Shown: piece after piece, positions 8,247-16,157 of the stretch
How the letters are laid out: every line of letters begins with the position of its first letter
Position numbering within the stretch: position 1 is the first letter of the stretch
Assembly: GCF_042643355.1 (NCBI RefSeq)
Contig: NZ_JBHRSS010000004.1
Span: 248,001 to 312,000 of the forward strand
DNA: 64,000 nt
Direction of reading: 5' to 3'
From: Salinisphaera aquimarina
GTDB taxonomy: Bacteria; Pseudomonadota; Gammaproteobacteria; Nevskiales; Salinisphaeraceae
Notes under the pieces: model-generated
What the model was told of the DNA's origin: nothing
The model's database searches: none
The model's input: the letters and a program-made list of their open reading frames with translations, nothing else
Position numbers and translations under genes: made by a program

Positions 8247-9248
8247 TCAAGCGAACTGCGCCAGAAAGCGCAGATCGTTTTCATAGAACTGGCGCAGGTC
8301 GGTTACCCCGTAACGCAGCATCGCCAGGCGTTCGACGCCCATGCCGATGGCGTAGCCGGTATAGCGCTGACCGTCGATGCCGGCTGCTTCCAGAACCCGC
8401 GGGTGGACCATGCCGCAGCCGAGCACTTCCATCCAGCCGGAGCCGGTGCCCAGGCTGCGGCCGTCGATATCGACCTCGGCCGAGGGTTCGGTGAAGGGAA
8501 AGTACGACGGCCGGAACCGCAGCTTCAACGAGGTCTCGAAGAATGCCTCGAGGAACGCCTGCAGTTCGGCGCGCAGTTCGGCGAAGCTGACCCGCTCGGC
8601 CACGTACAGAGCCTCGATCTGATGGAACATGGGGCTATGGGTGCGATCGGAGTCACAGCGATAGACGCGTCCCGGGGCGATGATGCGAATCGGCGGCTGG
8701 CGCTGCTCCATGGTGCGAATCTGCACTGGCGAGGTATGCGTACGCAGCAGCAGCCGTGCGCCATCGACATAGAACGTATCCTGCATTGCCCGCGCGGGAT
8801 GATCGGGCGGCACATTGAGTGCTTCGAAGTTATGGTAATCGTCTTCGATTTCCGGCCCGTGCACGACCTCGAAACCGTTGCGCGTGAACAGCGACTCGAT
8901 ACGGCGGCGGGTCTGCGTGATCGGGTGCATGGCGCCCGAGCGCCGGCCGCGCCCGGGCAGCGTCACGTCCACGCTCTGCCGCGCCAGCTGTGCTTCGAGG
9001 GCGGCCACTTCCAGGACCTGCTTGCGCGCGCCGATCGCGGTAGCGAGTTCCGTCTTGAGCTCGTTGATGCGCGCGCCTTCCTGGCGACGACGCTCGGGTT
9101 CCAGCGCGCCGAGCTGCTTGAGCAGCGCGGTCACCCGGCCCTTCTTGCCAAGCAGTGCGACCCGCTGGGCATCCAGCGCATCGAGGGTCTCGGCGGCCGC
9201 GATATCGGCCAGGGCAGCGTTGCGCAGGCTATCCAGTTCGGTCGTCAT
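8247..9248 (-). CDS. pheS: Phenylalanyl-tRNA synthetase alpha subunit
   Basis: The catalytic chain of PheRS: an N-terminal coiled-coil that binds tRNA (residues ~1-85, rich in Leu/Arg), then the class II core. Seen: HPITQTRRRIESLFTRNGFE, the motif 2 region ALNVPPDHPARAMQDTFYVD and LLRTHTSPVQIRTMEQRQPP, RCDSDRTHSPMFHQIE, FRPSYFPFTEPSAEVD, and motif 3 IGMGVERLAMLRYGVTDLR. Length 333 residues is usual. A terminator-like hairpin with a Phe-rich short frame precedes it. Confidence 0.97.
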   Translation of the reverse strand: MTTELDSLRNAALADIAAAETLDALDAQRVALLGKKGRVTALLKQLGALEPERRRQEGARINELKTELATAIGARKQVLEVAALEAQLARQSVDVTLPGRGRRSGAMHPITQTRRRIESLFTRNGFEVVHGPEIEDDYHNFEALNVPPDHPARAMQDTFYVDGARLLLRTHTSPVQIRTMEQRQPPIRIIAPGRVYRCDSDRTHSPMFHQIEALYVAERVSFAELRAELQAFLEAFFETSLKLRFRPSYFPFTEPSAEVDIDGRSLGTGSGWMEVLGCGMVHPRVLEAAGIDGQRYTGYAIGMGVERLAMLRYGVTDLRQFYENDLRFLAQFA

Positions 9249-9260
9249 TCTTCGACACCT

Positions 9261-9317
9261 TCAACAGCACAAATGGCAGATAAACAAAAAGGGAAAGGCA
9301 CAGGCCTTTCCCTTCAT
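9261..9317 (-). CDS. Possible pheM-like leader peptide
   Basis: A minus-strand frame starting at 9317 encodes MKGKACAFPFLFICHLCC and stops before pheS. Three of its 18 codons are Phe codons, clustered as F-P-F-L-F. It overlaps the terminator hairpin itself, so a translating ribosome would block the hairpin. The E. coli pheST operon has a Phe-rich leader peptide here, but with a different arrangement. No strong ribosome binding site is visible, and part of the Phe coding comes from the stem sequence. It may be coincidence. Confidence 0.3.
   Translation of the reverse strand: MKGKACAFPFLFICHLCC
9284..9312 (-). terminator. Terminator/attenuator hairpin between rplT and pheS
   Basis: On the minus strand a 9-bp stem GGGAAAGGC / GCCTTTCCC with a 4-base loop is followed by TTTTTG. 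It lies 36-64 bases before pheS. In E. coli a Phe-responsive attenuator occupies this place. A second GC-rich 8-bp inverted repeat, GCGCGGGC/GCCCGCGC at 9340-9360, lies just upstream. Confidence 0.75.
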
Positions 9318-9363
9318 GTCATCTGCTCAGATTCACACGGCGCGGGCGCGGAGCCCGCGCGAA

Positions 9364-9720
9364 TCAGGCCTGAGCAGCCTTGGCCTGCTCGACAATCGCG
9401 GCGAACGTCGCCTTGTCGCGCACCGCGAGATCCGCCAGGATCTTGCGATCGAGTTCAATGCCGGCCTTCTTGAGACCGTTCATGAACACGCTGTAGGACA
9501 CGCCGAGCTCCTTGGCGCCCGCGCTGATACGCGTGATCCACAGGGCGCGGAATTCGCGCTTGCGGTTGCGGCGATCGCGATAGGCGTACTGGCCGGCCTT
9601 GAAGACCGCCTGACGCGCAACGCGATAGGTACGACTACGTGCGCCGTAATAACCTTTCGCTTTCTTGAGTACTTTCTTGTGACGGGCTTTCGCCGTCACG
9701 CCGCGACTGACTCGTGCCAT
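9364..9720 (-). CDS. rplT: 50S ribosomal protein L20
   Basis: A 118-residue, very basic protein that binds 23S rRNA early in 50S assembly and, in known relatives, represses its own operon by binding the rpmI-rplT mRNA. Sequence is typical: MARVSRGVTAKARHKKVLKK, AKGYYGARSRTYRVARQAV, YRDRRNRKREFRALWITRI, GLKKAGIELDRKILADLAV. It follows rpmI after 80 bases and precedes the attenuator and pheS. Confidence 0.98.
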   Translation of the reverse strand: MARVSRGVTAKARHKKVLKKAKGYYGARSRTYRVARQAVFKAGQYAYRDRRNRKREFRALWITRISAGAKELGVSYSVFMNGLKKAGIELDRKILADLAVRDKATFAAIVEQAKAAQA

Positions 9721-9800
9721 TTTCGCGCTTCCTGTTGGTAATCGAATTCAAGACAGCACGGAACTCGTACTGCCCTATGTTAATTGCAGTCGTGCCCGAC

Positions 9801-9998
9801 CTAGATGTAGGGGATCAACCGGTCCATGCCCGGCTGGTCCGCATCCGACACCAGCGCACCCGAAGCAAGACGACGCTTACGCTTGGGCGACTTCTTGGTC
9901 AGGATATGGTTATCGAACGCGCGACGACGACGGAGCTTTCCGGTGCCGGTGCGCTTGAAGCGCTTGGCCGCGCCGCGATTCGTCTTGATCTTGGGCAT
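9801..9998 (-). CDS. rpmI: 50S ribosomal protein L35
   Basis: A 65-residue basic protein of the large subunit. It starts MPKIKTNRGAAKRFKRTGTG and contains LRRRRAFDNHILTKKSPKRK. Order infC-rpmI-rplT is conserved across bacteria, and length and sequence leave little doubt. Confidence 0.98.
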   Translation of the reverse strand: MPKIKTNRGAAKRFKRTGTGKLRRRRAFDNHILTKKSPKRKRRLASGALVSDADQPGMDRLIPYI

Positions 9999-10038
9999 AA
10001 CGTCTCTCTAAATCAACTGGTTCCAAACTCGGGGTTCG

Positions 10039-10578
10039 TTAGTTCTTGCTCTGCTTGGGCACGCCCTTGAGGGGCGACATCACCATCGTCATCAAGCGCC
10101 CCTGCATTTCCGGGTGCTGCTCAACGCCGGCCAACTCGTCCAGATCATCACGAACCCGATCCATCAGCTCCATTCCGAGCTCTTGATGGGCCATCTCGCG
10201 GCCACGAAAGCGCAGCGTAATCTTGATCTTGTCGCCTTCTTCAAGAAATTCCTTGAGCTTACGCAGCTTGATGTTGTAATCGCCGGTATCGGTCCCCGGG
10301 CGAAACTTTACTTCCTTGAGCTGCGTCTGCTTCTGCTTGGACTTGCCCGCCTGCTGCGTTTTCTTCTTCTCGAAAACATGCTTTCCGTAATCCATGATCT
10401 TGCATACAGGCGGCGTCGCATTGGGCGACACTTCTACCAGATCAAGTTCATATTCGGCCGCACGGGCCAGCGCGTCTTCGATCGACAATATGCCGACCTG
10501 TTCCCCGTCCGGGGCGATCACGCGAACTTCGCGTGCGGTTATCGCATCGTTACGGCGATCCTTTTGTCCAGAAGCGAT
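10039..10578 (-). CDS. infC: Translation initiation factor IF-3, with an AUC start codon
   Basis: IF-3 keeps the 30S subunit free and proofreads start codons. The open frame from a usual start (GTG at 10521) lacks the N-terminus. Nineteen more codons upstream are in frame, beginning at ATC 10578, eight bases after a strong AAGGAGG ribosome binding site. This gives 179 residues, close to the E. coli length of 180. Family motifs: TAREVRVIAPDGEQVGI, VEVSPNATPPVCKIMDYGK, EVKFRPGTDTGDYNIKLR, KITLRFRGREMAHQELGMEL. IF-3 genes are known for rare AUU-type starts that IF-3 itself discriminates against, giving autoregulation. Confidence 0.95.
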   Translation of the reverse strand: MASGQKDRRNDAITAREVRVIAPDGEQVGILSIEDALARAAEYELDLVEVSPNATPPVCKIMDYGKHVFEKKKTQQAGKSKQKQTQLKEVKFRPGTDTGDYNIKLRKLKEFLEEGDKIKITLRFRGREMAHQELGMELMDRVRDDLDELAGVEQHPEMQGRLMTMVMSPLKGVPKQSKN

Positions 10579-10648
10579 TTCAGCGTCCTCCTTGCTTTGT
10601 CGGCGTTTCGCGCCGTTTCATGCGGTCACCAGCGGCGCGAAGCGCGCG

Positions 10649-10657
10649 AGTATAGCA
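10649..10657 (-). promoter_or_regulatory. Candidate extended -10 promoter before infC
   Basis: The minus strand reads TGCTATACT, an extended -10 element (TGn plus TATACT), about 70 bases upstream of the infC start codon in the thrS-infC gap. No good -35 is visible, as is common for extended -10 promoters. It would allow infC expression independent of thrS. Confidence 0.5.
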
Positions 10658-10687
10658 GATGCCGCACTGTATTCCAGCCTGTTGTGG

Positions 10688-12595
10688 CTATTTTCTTTCT
10701 TTTACCCGGACCTGGGCAAGTTCGATGAACTCGGCCACCGGCATGCTGCCCAGATCCTCGCCCTCGCGGGTACGGACCGCGACCGCATCTGACTCGACCT
10801 CGCGGTCGCCCACGACCAGCAGATAGGGCACGCGCTGCATCGTATGCTCGCGAATCTTGTAGCCCACCTTCTCGTTGCGCAGATCCACGTCGGCGCGCAG
10901 CCCGGCGTCACGAAGCTGTGAGACCAGTGCGGCCGCATAGTCGGACTGGGCGTCGGTGATGTTCAATACCACTGCCTGCGACGGCGACAGCCACAACGGC
11001 ATGGACCCGGCATGGTGCTCGATCAGTATACCGATGAATCGCTCCAGCGAGCCCAGAATAGCGCGATGAAGCATGACCGGAACCTGTCGGTCGCCGTTCT
11101 CGTCGACGTACTCGGCGCCGAGGCGCTCCGGCATCGAAAAATCGAGCTGCATCGTGCCCAGTTGCCAGACGCGATTGAGACAGTCGCGCAGCGAGAACTC
11201 GATCTTGGGACCGTAGAACGCGCCCTCGCCCGGCTGCAGCTCGAAATCCAGACCCTTGTCGTCCAGGCACTTCTGCAGCGCGGCTTCGGATTTGTCCCAG
11301 ATCTCGTCCGAGCCGACACGTTTTTCCGGGCGCGTGGAGAGCTTGATGATCACTTCATGAAAGCCGAAGTCGGCGTACACCGAATACAGCAGGTCGATGA
11401 ACTGACTGACTTCCGGGCCGATCTGCGCCTCGGTACAGAAGATATGCGCGTCGTCCTGGACGAACCCTCGTACGCGCATCAAGCCGTGCAAGGTGCCCGA
11501 GGCTTCGTTGCGATGACAGGAGCCGAATTCGGCCAGTCGCAGCGGCAGATCGCGGTAACTCTTGAGGCCGCGATTGTAGATCTGCACATGCGCCGGACAG
11601 TTCATCGGCTTGACCGCAAACTTGCGGTCTTCGGAGCCGGTGATGAACATGTCGTCGGCGAATTTCTCGGCGTGTCCGGATTTCTCCCATAGAGAGAGAT
11701 CGATCAGCGACGGCGTATGGACTTCGCGGTAGCCCTCCCGGTCCAGGCGGCCACGGATATAGTCGGTGATCTGCAGATAGATCTGCCAGCCGCGGTCGTG
11801 CCAGAAGATCATGCCCGGCGCTTCTTCCTGGATATGGAAAAGATCCTGCTTGCGCGCGATCAGGCGATGATCGCGCTTCTTCGCCTCTTCCATGCGGGCG
11901 ATATAGGCCTTGAGCGCTTTCTTGTCGGCCCAGGCCGTACCGTAGATGCGGGTGAGCATCTCGTTGTTCGAGTCGCCGCGCCAGTAGGCGCCGGCCAGAC
12001 TGATCAGCTGAAAGGCGCGCAGATGCCGTGAATTGGGCACATGCGGACCCTTGCACATGTCCACGTAGTCTTCGTGATGATAGAGCGCGATGGTCTCGCC
12101 CTCGGGAATATCACGCACGATCGCCTGCTTGTAGGGTTCGTGGCGTTCTTCGAAGGTCGCGAGCGCCTTGTCGCGACTCACTACTTCGCGGATGACTTCG
12201 TGATCGCGCTCGGCCAATTCGTGCATGCGCTTTTCGATGACGGCCAGATCTTCCGGCGTCAGGGTCTTGTCGAGCGCGATGTCGTAGTAGAAACCGTCCT
12301 CGATGACCGGGCCGATCGCCATCTGCACATCAGGATACAGCGTCTTGAGCGCCTGCCCCATCAGATGGGCGCAGGAATGCCGAATGATATCGAGACCGGC
12401 GTCGTCTTTCGCCGTGATCAGCGCGACCTGCGCATCGTGATCGATCTCGACGCTGGCATCGATCAGTTCGCCGTCGACGCGCGCCGCCAGCGTGGCCTTG
12501 GCCAGCCCGGCGCCGATCGATTCGGCGACCTGCATGCCGGTTACGGCATGATCGAAGATTTTGACGGTGCCGTCGGGCAGCGTAATGGCAGGCAT
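10688..12595 (-). CDS. thrS: Threonyl-tRNA synthetase
   Basis: A class II synthetase charging tRNA-Thr. The start at MPAITLPDGTVKIF matches E. coli ThrRS and leaves six bases after AGGGG; an ATG two codons upstream sits too close to that site. Length 635. Domains: TGS (residues 1-60), the editing domain with zinc-type motifs HSCAHLMGQALK and DMCKGPHVPNSRHL, the catalytic core (GPKIEFSLRDCLNRVWQLGT, motif 3 HRAILGSLERFIGILIEHHA) and the anticodon domain (SQAVVLNITDAQSDYA). Its leader contains a tRNA-Thr-like operator. Confidence 0.98.
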   Translation of the reverse strand: MPAITLPDGTVKIFDHAVTGMQVAESIGAGLAKATLAARVDGELIDASVEIDHDAQVALITAKDDAGLDIIRHSCAHLMGQALKTLYPDVQMAIGPVIEDGFYYDIALDKTLTPEDLAVIEKRMHELAERDHEVIREVVSRDKALATFEERHEPYKQAIVRDIPEGETIALYHHEDYVDMCKGPHVPNSRHLRAFQLISLAGAYWRGDSNNEMLTRIYGTAWADKKALKAYIARMEEAKKRDHRLIARKQDLFHIQEEAPGMIFWHDRGWQIYLQITDYIRGRLDREGYREVHTPSLIDLSLWEKSGHAEKFADDMFITGSEDRKFAVKPMNCPAHVQIYNRGLKSYRDLPLRLAEFGSCHRNEASGTLHGLMRVRGFVQDDAHIFCTEAQIGPEVSQFIDLLYSVYADFGFHEVIIKLSTRPEKRVGSDEIWDKSEAALQKCLDDKGLDFELQPGEGAFYGPKIEFSLRDCLNRVWQLGTMQLDFSMPERLGAEYVDENGDRQVPVMLHRAILGSLERFIGILIEHHAGSMPLWLSPSQAVVLNITDAQSDYAAALVSQLRDAGLRADVDLRNEKVGYKIREHTMQRVPYLLVVGDREVESDAVAVRTREGEDLGSMPVAEFIELAQVRVKERK

Positions 12596-12613
12596 GGTCA
12601 TCCCCTGTCAGTG

Positions 12614-12662
12614 GCGGCCCATACCAGGGGCCGCATGCGTGGTCGGCCCGATAAGGGGCCGA
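12614..12662 (-). promoter_or_regulatory. thrS leader operator: anticodon-arm mimic of tRNA-Thr plus second hairpin
   Basis: On the minus strand the proximal hairpin (12614-12634) is a 7-bp stem GCGGCCC/GGGCCGC around the 7-base loop CTGGTAT. It reads as a tRNA anticodon loop: U33, anticodon GGU of tRNA-Thr, A37. It ends 13-18 bases before the start codon, just upstream of the ribosome binding site. A second 7-bp hairpin (12643-12662, TCGGCCC/GGGCCGA) lies upstream. In E. coli, ThrRS represses its own translation by binding such tRNA-Thr-like hairpins. A TTGACA at 12701-12706 could be a -35 box but has no clear -10. Confidence 0.75.
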
Positions 12663-12711
12663 AAACAACGAAGCCGCCGGACAAACATCCATGCGGCTCG
12701 TGTCAACAGAT

Positions 12712-12739
12712 TGGGTAGGCGCGAGTGGATTCGACCACC
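12712..12739 (-). repeat. Broken second copy of the tRNA-Val 3' end
   Basis: The plus strand here repeats the 3' end of the neighbouring tRNA-Val (12887-12914), including its T-arm, 3' acceptor strand and CCA region, with small indels (one extra G, one missing A). The first half of the tRNA is absent. The two copies are direct repeats 175 bases apart. Confidence 0.8.
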
Positions 12740-12748
12740 TTGCGACAG

Positions 12749-12845
12749 CGAGGTGACGCGACCAACGGGAGTCCGAAGGATCGGCTTCGCGAGAAGCCGA
12801 CAACCCCGACCCGAAGGGCCGGTGGTGAGAAACCCGCAAGTCACC
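12749..12845 (-). other. Structured spacer between tRNA-Val and its partial copy
   Basis: On the minus strand this ~97-base stretch opens with GGTGAC and closes with GTCACC. Inside lie at least two strong local hairpins: CCCTTCGGGT and TCGGCTTC-TCGC-GAAGCCGA (8-bp stem, tetraloop). A third, weaker TCC-TTC-GGA follows. The pattern looks like a folded RNA or a palindromic repeat. Long open frames crossing it are artefacts of the GC-rich repeat. I do not recognise a named RNA family. Confidence 0.45.
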
Positions 12846-12886
12846 GTGATGTCGATTCACAGCACTTACCGCCACTAACAATATAG

Positions 12887-12963
<77 letters not shown>

Positions 12964-13347
12964 GTCGAGGGCGCAAAGATACCGATAAACGCAACGCGGG
13001 GCAACCGGAAATTGCAGGATGCGCCTGTGTTGTGCCTTGGGAACCTCTGATCGAATCCTCGCGGATCGCGTTTGAGTCCCAAAAGGCGTCGATACAAGGC
13101 GCCGGGCGCCGCGTCCGGGCCCCATTATCTACAAGGCCCGGACCCAGCCCGGCAACCCCGTAGCGGCGCGCTTCGTTGATTTTCAAGGGGGCCAAACCCC
13201 TTCAGGGCCGGGGCTTTGCGCGCGCCTGGACGGCGTCATGGCTCGCTACCGTGCAATGAGCACGCTACGCTCACCATTCCTTGCCAGCCACGCGCAAAGC
13301 ACTCCGGCGCGACCGTGACGATTCAATCAGGGATTCCCTTGCGAGGT
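12964..13347. other. Intergenic stretch between uvrB and tRNA-Val
   Basis: About 380 bases, GC-rich, with no gene that I can support. It contains the candidate tRNA-Val promoter. Open frames reaching into it on the minus strand run through the tRNA and are not credible. No clear terminator with a T-run was found for uvrB; a short AGGGATTCCCT palindrome lies near 13330. Confidence 0.6.
13126..13155 (-). promoter_or_regulatory. Candidate promoter of tRNA-Val
   Basis: On the minus strand, TTGCCG (13155-13150) is followed after 18 bases by TAGATA, overlapping GATAAT (13131-13124), then a G/C-rich discriminator typical of stringently controlled stable-RNA promoters. It lies about 160 bases upstream of the tRNA 5' end. 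Confidence 0.45.
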
Positions 13348-15366
13348 TCATCCGGTCTTGGCCGGCAGCTCGAATGCGTTCTCGCGGATCCTGGCAATCT
13401 GGTCACGCAGCCGTCCGGCCTGCTCGAATTCGAGATTCTCGGCGTGCTTGAACATCTGTTTTTCGAGCTTGTCGATTTCCTTGGCCAGCTGCCCCGGTTT
13501 CATGCGCGCATAGTCGACGCCGATCTCGGCGACTTTCTTGCGTTCCTTGACCTCGCTGTAGTCCTCGTAGCCGTGGCGCATGACGTCGCCCACCGCTTTC
13601 TCGATCGTCTTCGGAGTAATGCCGTGCGCTTCGTTGAAGGCGATCTGTTTTTCGCGTCGACGTTCGGTCTCGTCGATGGCGCGCTGCATGGAGCCGGTCA
13701 TCTTGTCAGCATAGAACACGGCGCGACCGTCCACGTTGCGCGCGGCGCGGCCTACGGTCTGTATCAGCGAGCGATCGGCGCGCAGGAAGCCCTCCTTGTC
13801 GGCGTCGAGAATCGCCACCAACGCGACCTCCGGAATATCCAGGCCCTCGCGTAGCAGGTTGATGCCGATCAGCACATCGAATTCGCCCAGGCGCAGGTCG
13901 CGGATGATCTCGCTGCGCTCCACCGTATCGATATCCGAATGCAGATAGCGCACGCGCACGCCGGACTCATGCAGATAATCGGTGAGATCCTCGGCCATGC
14001 GCTTGGTGAGCGTGGTCACCAGCACGCGATGCCCGCGCGGCACGACCACTCGAATCTCCGAGAGGAGATCGTCGACCTGGTTGGTGGCTGGGCGAATCTC
14101 GATCTGTGGATCGACCAGGCCGGTCGGCCGCACCACCTGCTCGACCGTGTTGTCGGCGAACTCCGTTTCGTACTTGCCAGGGGTGGCGGACACATGAATG
14201 AGCTGCGGCGCCATGCGTTCGAATTCATCGAAGCGCAGCGGCCGGTTATCCATGGCGGACGGCAGCCTGAAGCCGTACTCCACCAGTGTTTCCTTGCGCG
14301 CCCGGTCGCCCTTGTACATGCCGCCGATCTGGGGCACGGTCACATGCGACTCGTCGAGCACCATGATGGCGTCGTCCGGCAGATAATCGAGCAGGCACGG
14401 CGGCGGCTCGCCCGGTTCGCGTCCGGACAGATAACGCGAGTAGTTCTCGATGCCCGAGCAGAAGCCGATCTCGTTAATCATCTCCAGATCGAACAACGTG
14501 CGCTGTTCAATGCGCTGGGCCTCCAGCAGCTTGCCGACCGACTGGAAGTACTGCACCCGCTCCTTCATCTCCGCCTTGATCAGGCTCATGGCACCGAGCA
14601 TGCGTTCGCGCGGCGTCACGTAGTGCGTCTTCGGGTAGATCGTCAGGCGCGGCACCTTGCGGCTCACGGTGCCGGTCAAGGGGTCGAAGTACGATAGCCG
14701 CTCGACCTCGTCGTCGAACAGTTCGATACGCACCGCCTCTTCCTCGGCCTCGGCGGGAAACACATCGATGGTCTCGCCGCGAACCCGGTAGGTACCACGC
14801 TCGAGCGCGACGTCATTGCGTTTGTACTGCAACTCGGTCAGTCGAGTGACGATATCGCGCTGGCCAATGCGATCGCCCTCGTCCAGATGCAGGACCATGG
14901 AAAAATAGGCTTTCGGATCGCCCAGACCGTAGATCGCCGACACCGAGGCCACGATGATCGTGTCGCGGCGCTCCATCAGCGCCTTGGTCGCCGACAGCCG
15001 CATCTGCTCGATATGGTCGTTTATCGACGAATCCTTCTCGATGAAGGTATCCGACGACGGCACATAGGCCTCGGGCTGGTAATAATCGTAATAGGAGACG
15101 AAATACTCGACAGCGTTGTCCGGAAAGAACTCCTTCATTTCGCCGTAGAGCTGCGCCGCCAGCGTCTTGTTCGGCGCCATGATCAGCATCGGCCGCCCGG
15201 CCTGCATGGCAACATTGGCCATGGTGAAGGTCTTGCCGGAACCGGTGACGCCCAGCAGAATCTGATGCGCCAGACCGTCGTCGAGACCTTCCAGCAGCCC
15301 CTTGATCGCCGCTGGCTGATCGCCGGCGGGTTCCCAATCGGCCTTCAATTTGAACGCTTCTGTCAT
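13348..15366 (-). CDS. uvrB: UvrABC excinuclease subunit B
   Basis: A helicase-like damage-verification subunit of nucleotide excision repair. Start MTEAFKLKADWEPAGDQPAA gives 672 residues, close to E. coli's 673. Seen: Walker A region LGVTGSGKTFTMANV; the beta-hairpin region that clamps DNA (SYYDYYQPEAYVPSSDTFIE); LDESHVTVPQIGGMYKGDRA; helicase motifs DVLIGINLLREGLDIPEVAL and QTVGRAARN; and a C-terminal UVR motif (KLEKQMFKHAENLEFEQAGR). No LexA-type CTGT-N8-ACAG box is visible immediately upstream, so SOS control is not evident. Confidence 0.98.
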   Translation of the reverse strand: MTEAFKLKADWEPAGDQPAAIKGLLEGLDDGLAHQILLGVTGSGKTFTMANVAMQAGRPMLIMAPNKTLAAQLYGEMKEFFPDNAVEYFVSYYDYYQPEAYVPSSDTFIEKDSSINDHIEQMRLSATKALMERRDTIIVASVSAIYGLGDPKAYFSMVLHLDEGDRIGQRDIVTRLTELQYKRNDVALERGTYRVRGETIDVFPAEAEEEAVRIELFDDEVERLSYFDPLTGTVSRKVPRLTIYPKTHYVTPRERMLGAMSLIKAEMKERVQYFQSVGKLLEAQRIEQRTLFDLEMINEIGFCSGIENYSRYLSGREPGEPPPCLLDYLPDDAIMVLDESHVTVPQIGGMYKGDRARKETLVEYGFRLPSAMDNRPLRFDEFERMAPQLIHVSATPGKYETEFADNTVEQVVRPTGLVDPQIEIRPATNQVDDLLSEIRVVVPRGHRVLVTTLTKRMAEDLTDYLHESGVRVRYLHSDIDTVERSEIIRDLRLGEFDVLIGINLLREGLDIPEVALVAILDADKEGFLRADRSLIQTVGRAARNVDGRAVFYADKMTGSMQRAIDETERRREKQIAFNEAHGITPKTIEKAVGDVMRHGYEDYSEVKERKKVAEIGVDYARMKPGQLAKEIDKLEKQMFKHAENLEFEQAGRLRDQIARIRENAFELPAKTG

Positions 15367-15582
15367 GGCGATAATGTTTGGCGCGATTCCACGAATTGCA
15401 AGCCGCACTCTACGCCCACTACGGGCCCTGAAGATGCACCGTGACGACTCCAGCCGACCCGCATCCGCCCGGGTCGCTGATCAGGCACGCAAAATACGGC
15501 CGGATGGCTTGCCAAGTTCCACTTGTTCCAATAGCATACGCGGCCTCGCTGCTTAGGCGGCGAACCTCAGCCGAGAGACAGT

Positions 15583-15658
15583 TCCCCGGTAGCTCAGTTG
15601 GTAGAGCGGGTGACTGTTAATCACTAGGTCGGCGGTTCGAGCCCGTCCCGGGGAGCCA
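15583..15658 (+). tRNA. tRNA-Asn (anticodon GTT)
   Basis: A 76-nt cloverleaf with acceptor TCCCCGG/CCGGGGA, discriminator G, D-arm GCTCAGTTGGTAGAGC, anticodon loop CTGTTAA, T-arm GGCGG-TTCGAGC-CCGTC and encoded CCA. Confidence 0.97.
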
Positions 15659-15754
15659 CTCGTTCATGGACACGTGAACGACACCTCCCGCACTGTCCTC
15701 GGCTCTCCAGCACTTCTTCTCCCACATCCCTACGGATTATTGTCCGTGCGGCGT

Positions 15755-15796
15755 TTTCGCGCGCTCGGCATATGGCTACGTTCGCCGCGCGCGAAA
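15755..15796. repeat. Perfect 10-bp inverted repeat
   Basis: TTTCGCGCGC at 15755-15764 and its exact complement GCGCGCGAAA at 15787-15796 flank a 22-base loop. It lies about 100 bases downstream of tRNA-Asn. There is no T-run, so it is not a clear terminator. The rest of 15659-16089 contains nothing I can support as a gene. Confidence 0.5.
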
Positions 15797-16157
15797 GGCG
15801 GGCAAGCCACCCGCCATAGCGATGCAGGGCCCGCCTCTGGGTGCATCGCCCCTCTTGTCGAACGCTGTCTAAGCCGACTAGCCGGTATCCGCGGAAACGG
15901 TTCGCTAGCATTTTTCCCTATTTCAACTCGTGACTCGACGGATGGGCGCGCCCGCGTGGCGATGGTTCAATACAGGTCAGCCGTTACAGGAGCACGGCGA
16001 CGGCCGGCGGGAATGGCCCATGTCGCTGGATGGCGTCGCCCGCCGCAGGGCGCCGATTGCCGCGTTGCTTCATATCGCGGAGGTCCACAATGAAAGTCTT
16101 GGCAAGGATTGAGCCGCAGCCACCGAAAGGCGTGAAATACATGCTGGGCGGCGAAAC

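Noticed and set aside
6296..8494. 732-codon open frame opposite pheT
   Set aside because: Arg/His/Gly-rich composition, no family pattern, no ribosome binding site; it is the antisense shadow of pheT in GC-rich DNA.
7899..9473. 524-codon open frame opposite pheT/pheS
   Set aside because: Runs antisense through two clear genes and into the attenuator.
15674..16093. 139-codon frame downstream of tRNA-Asn
   Set aside because: Low-complexity Arg/Gly/Ser content, includes the palindrome, no family match.
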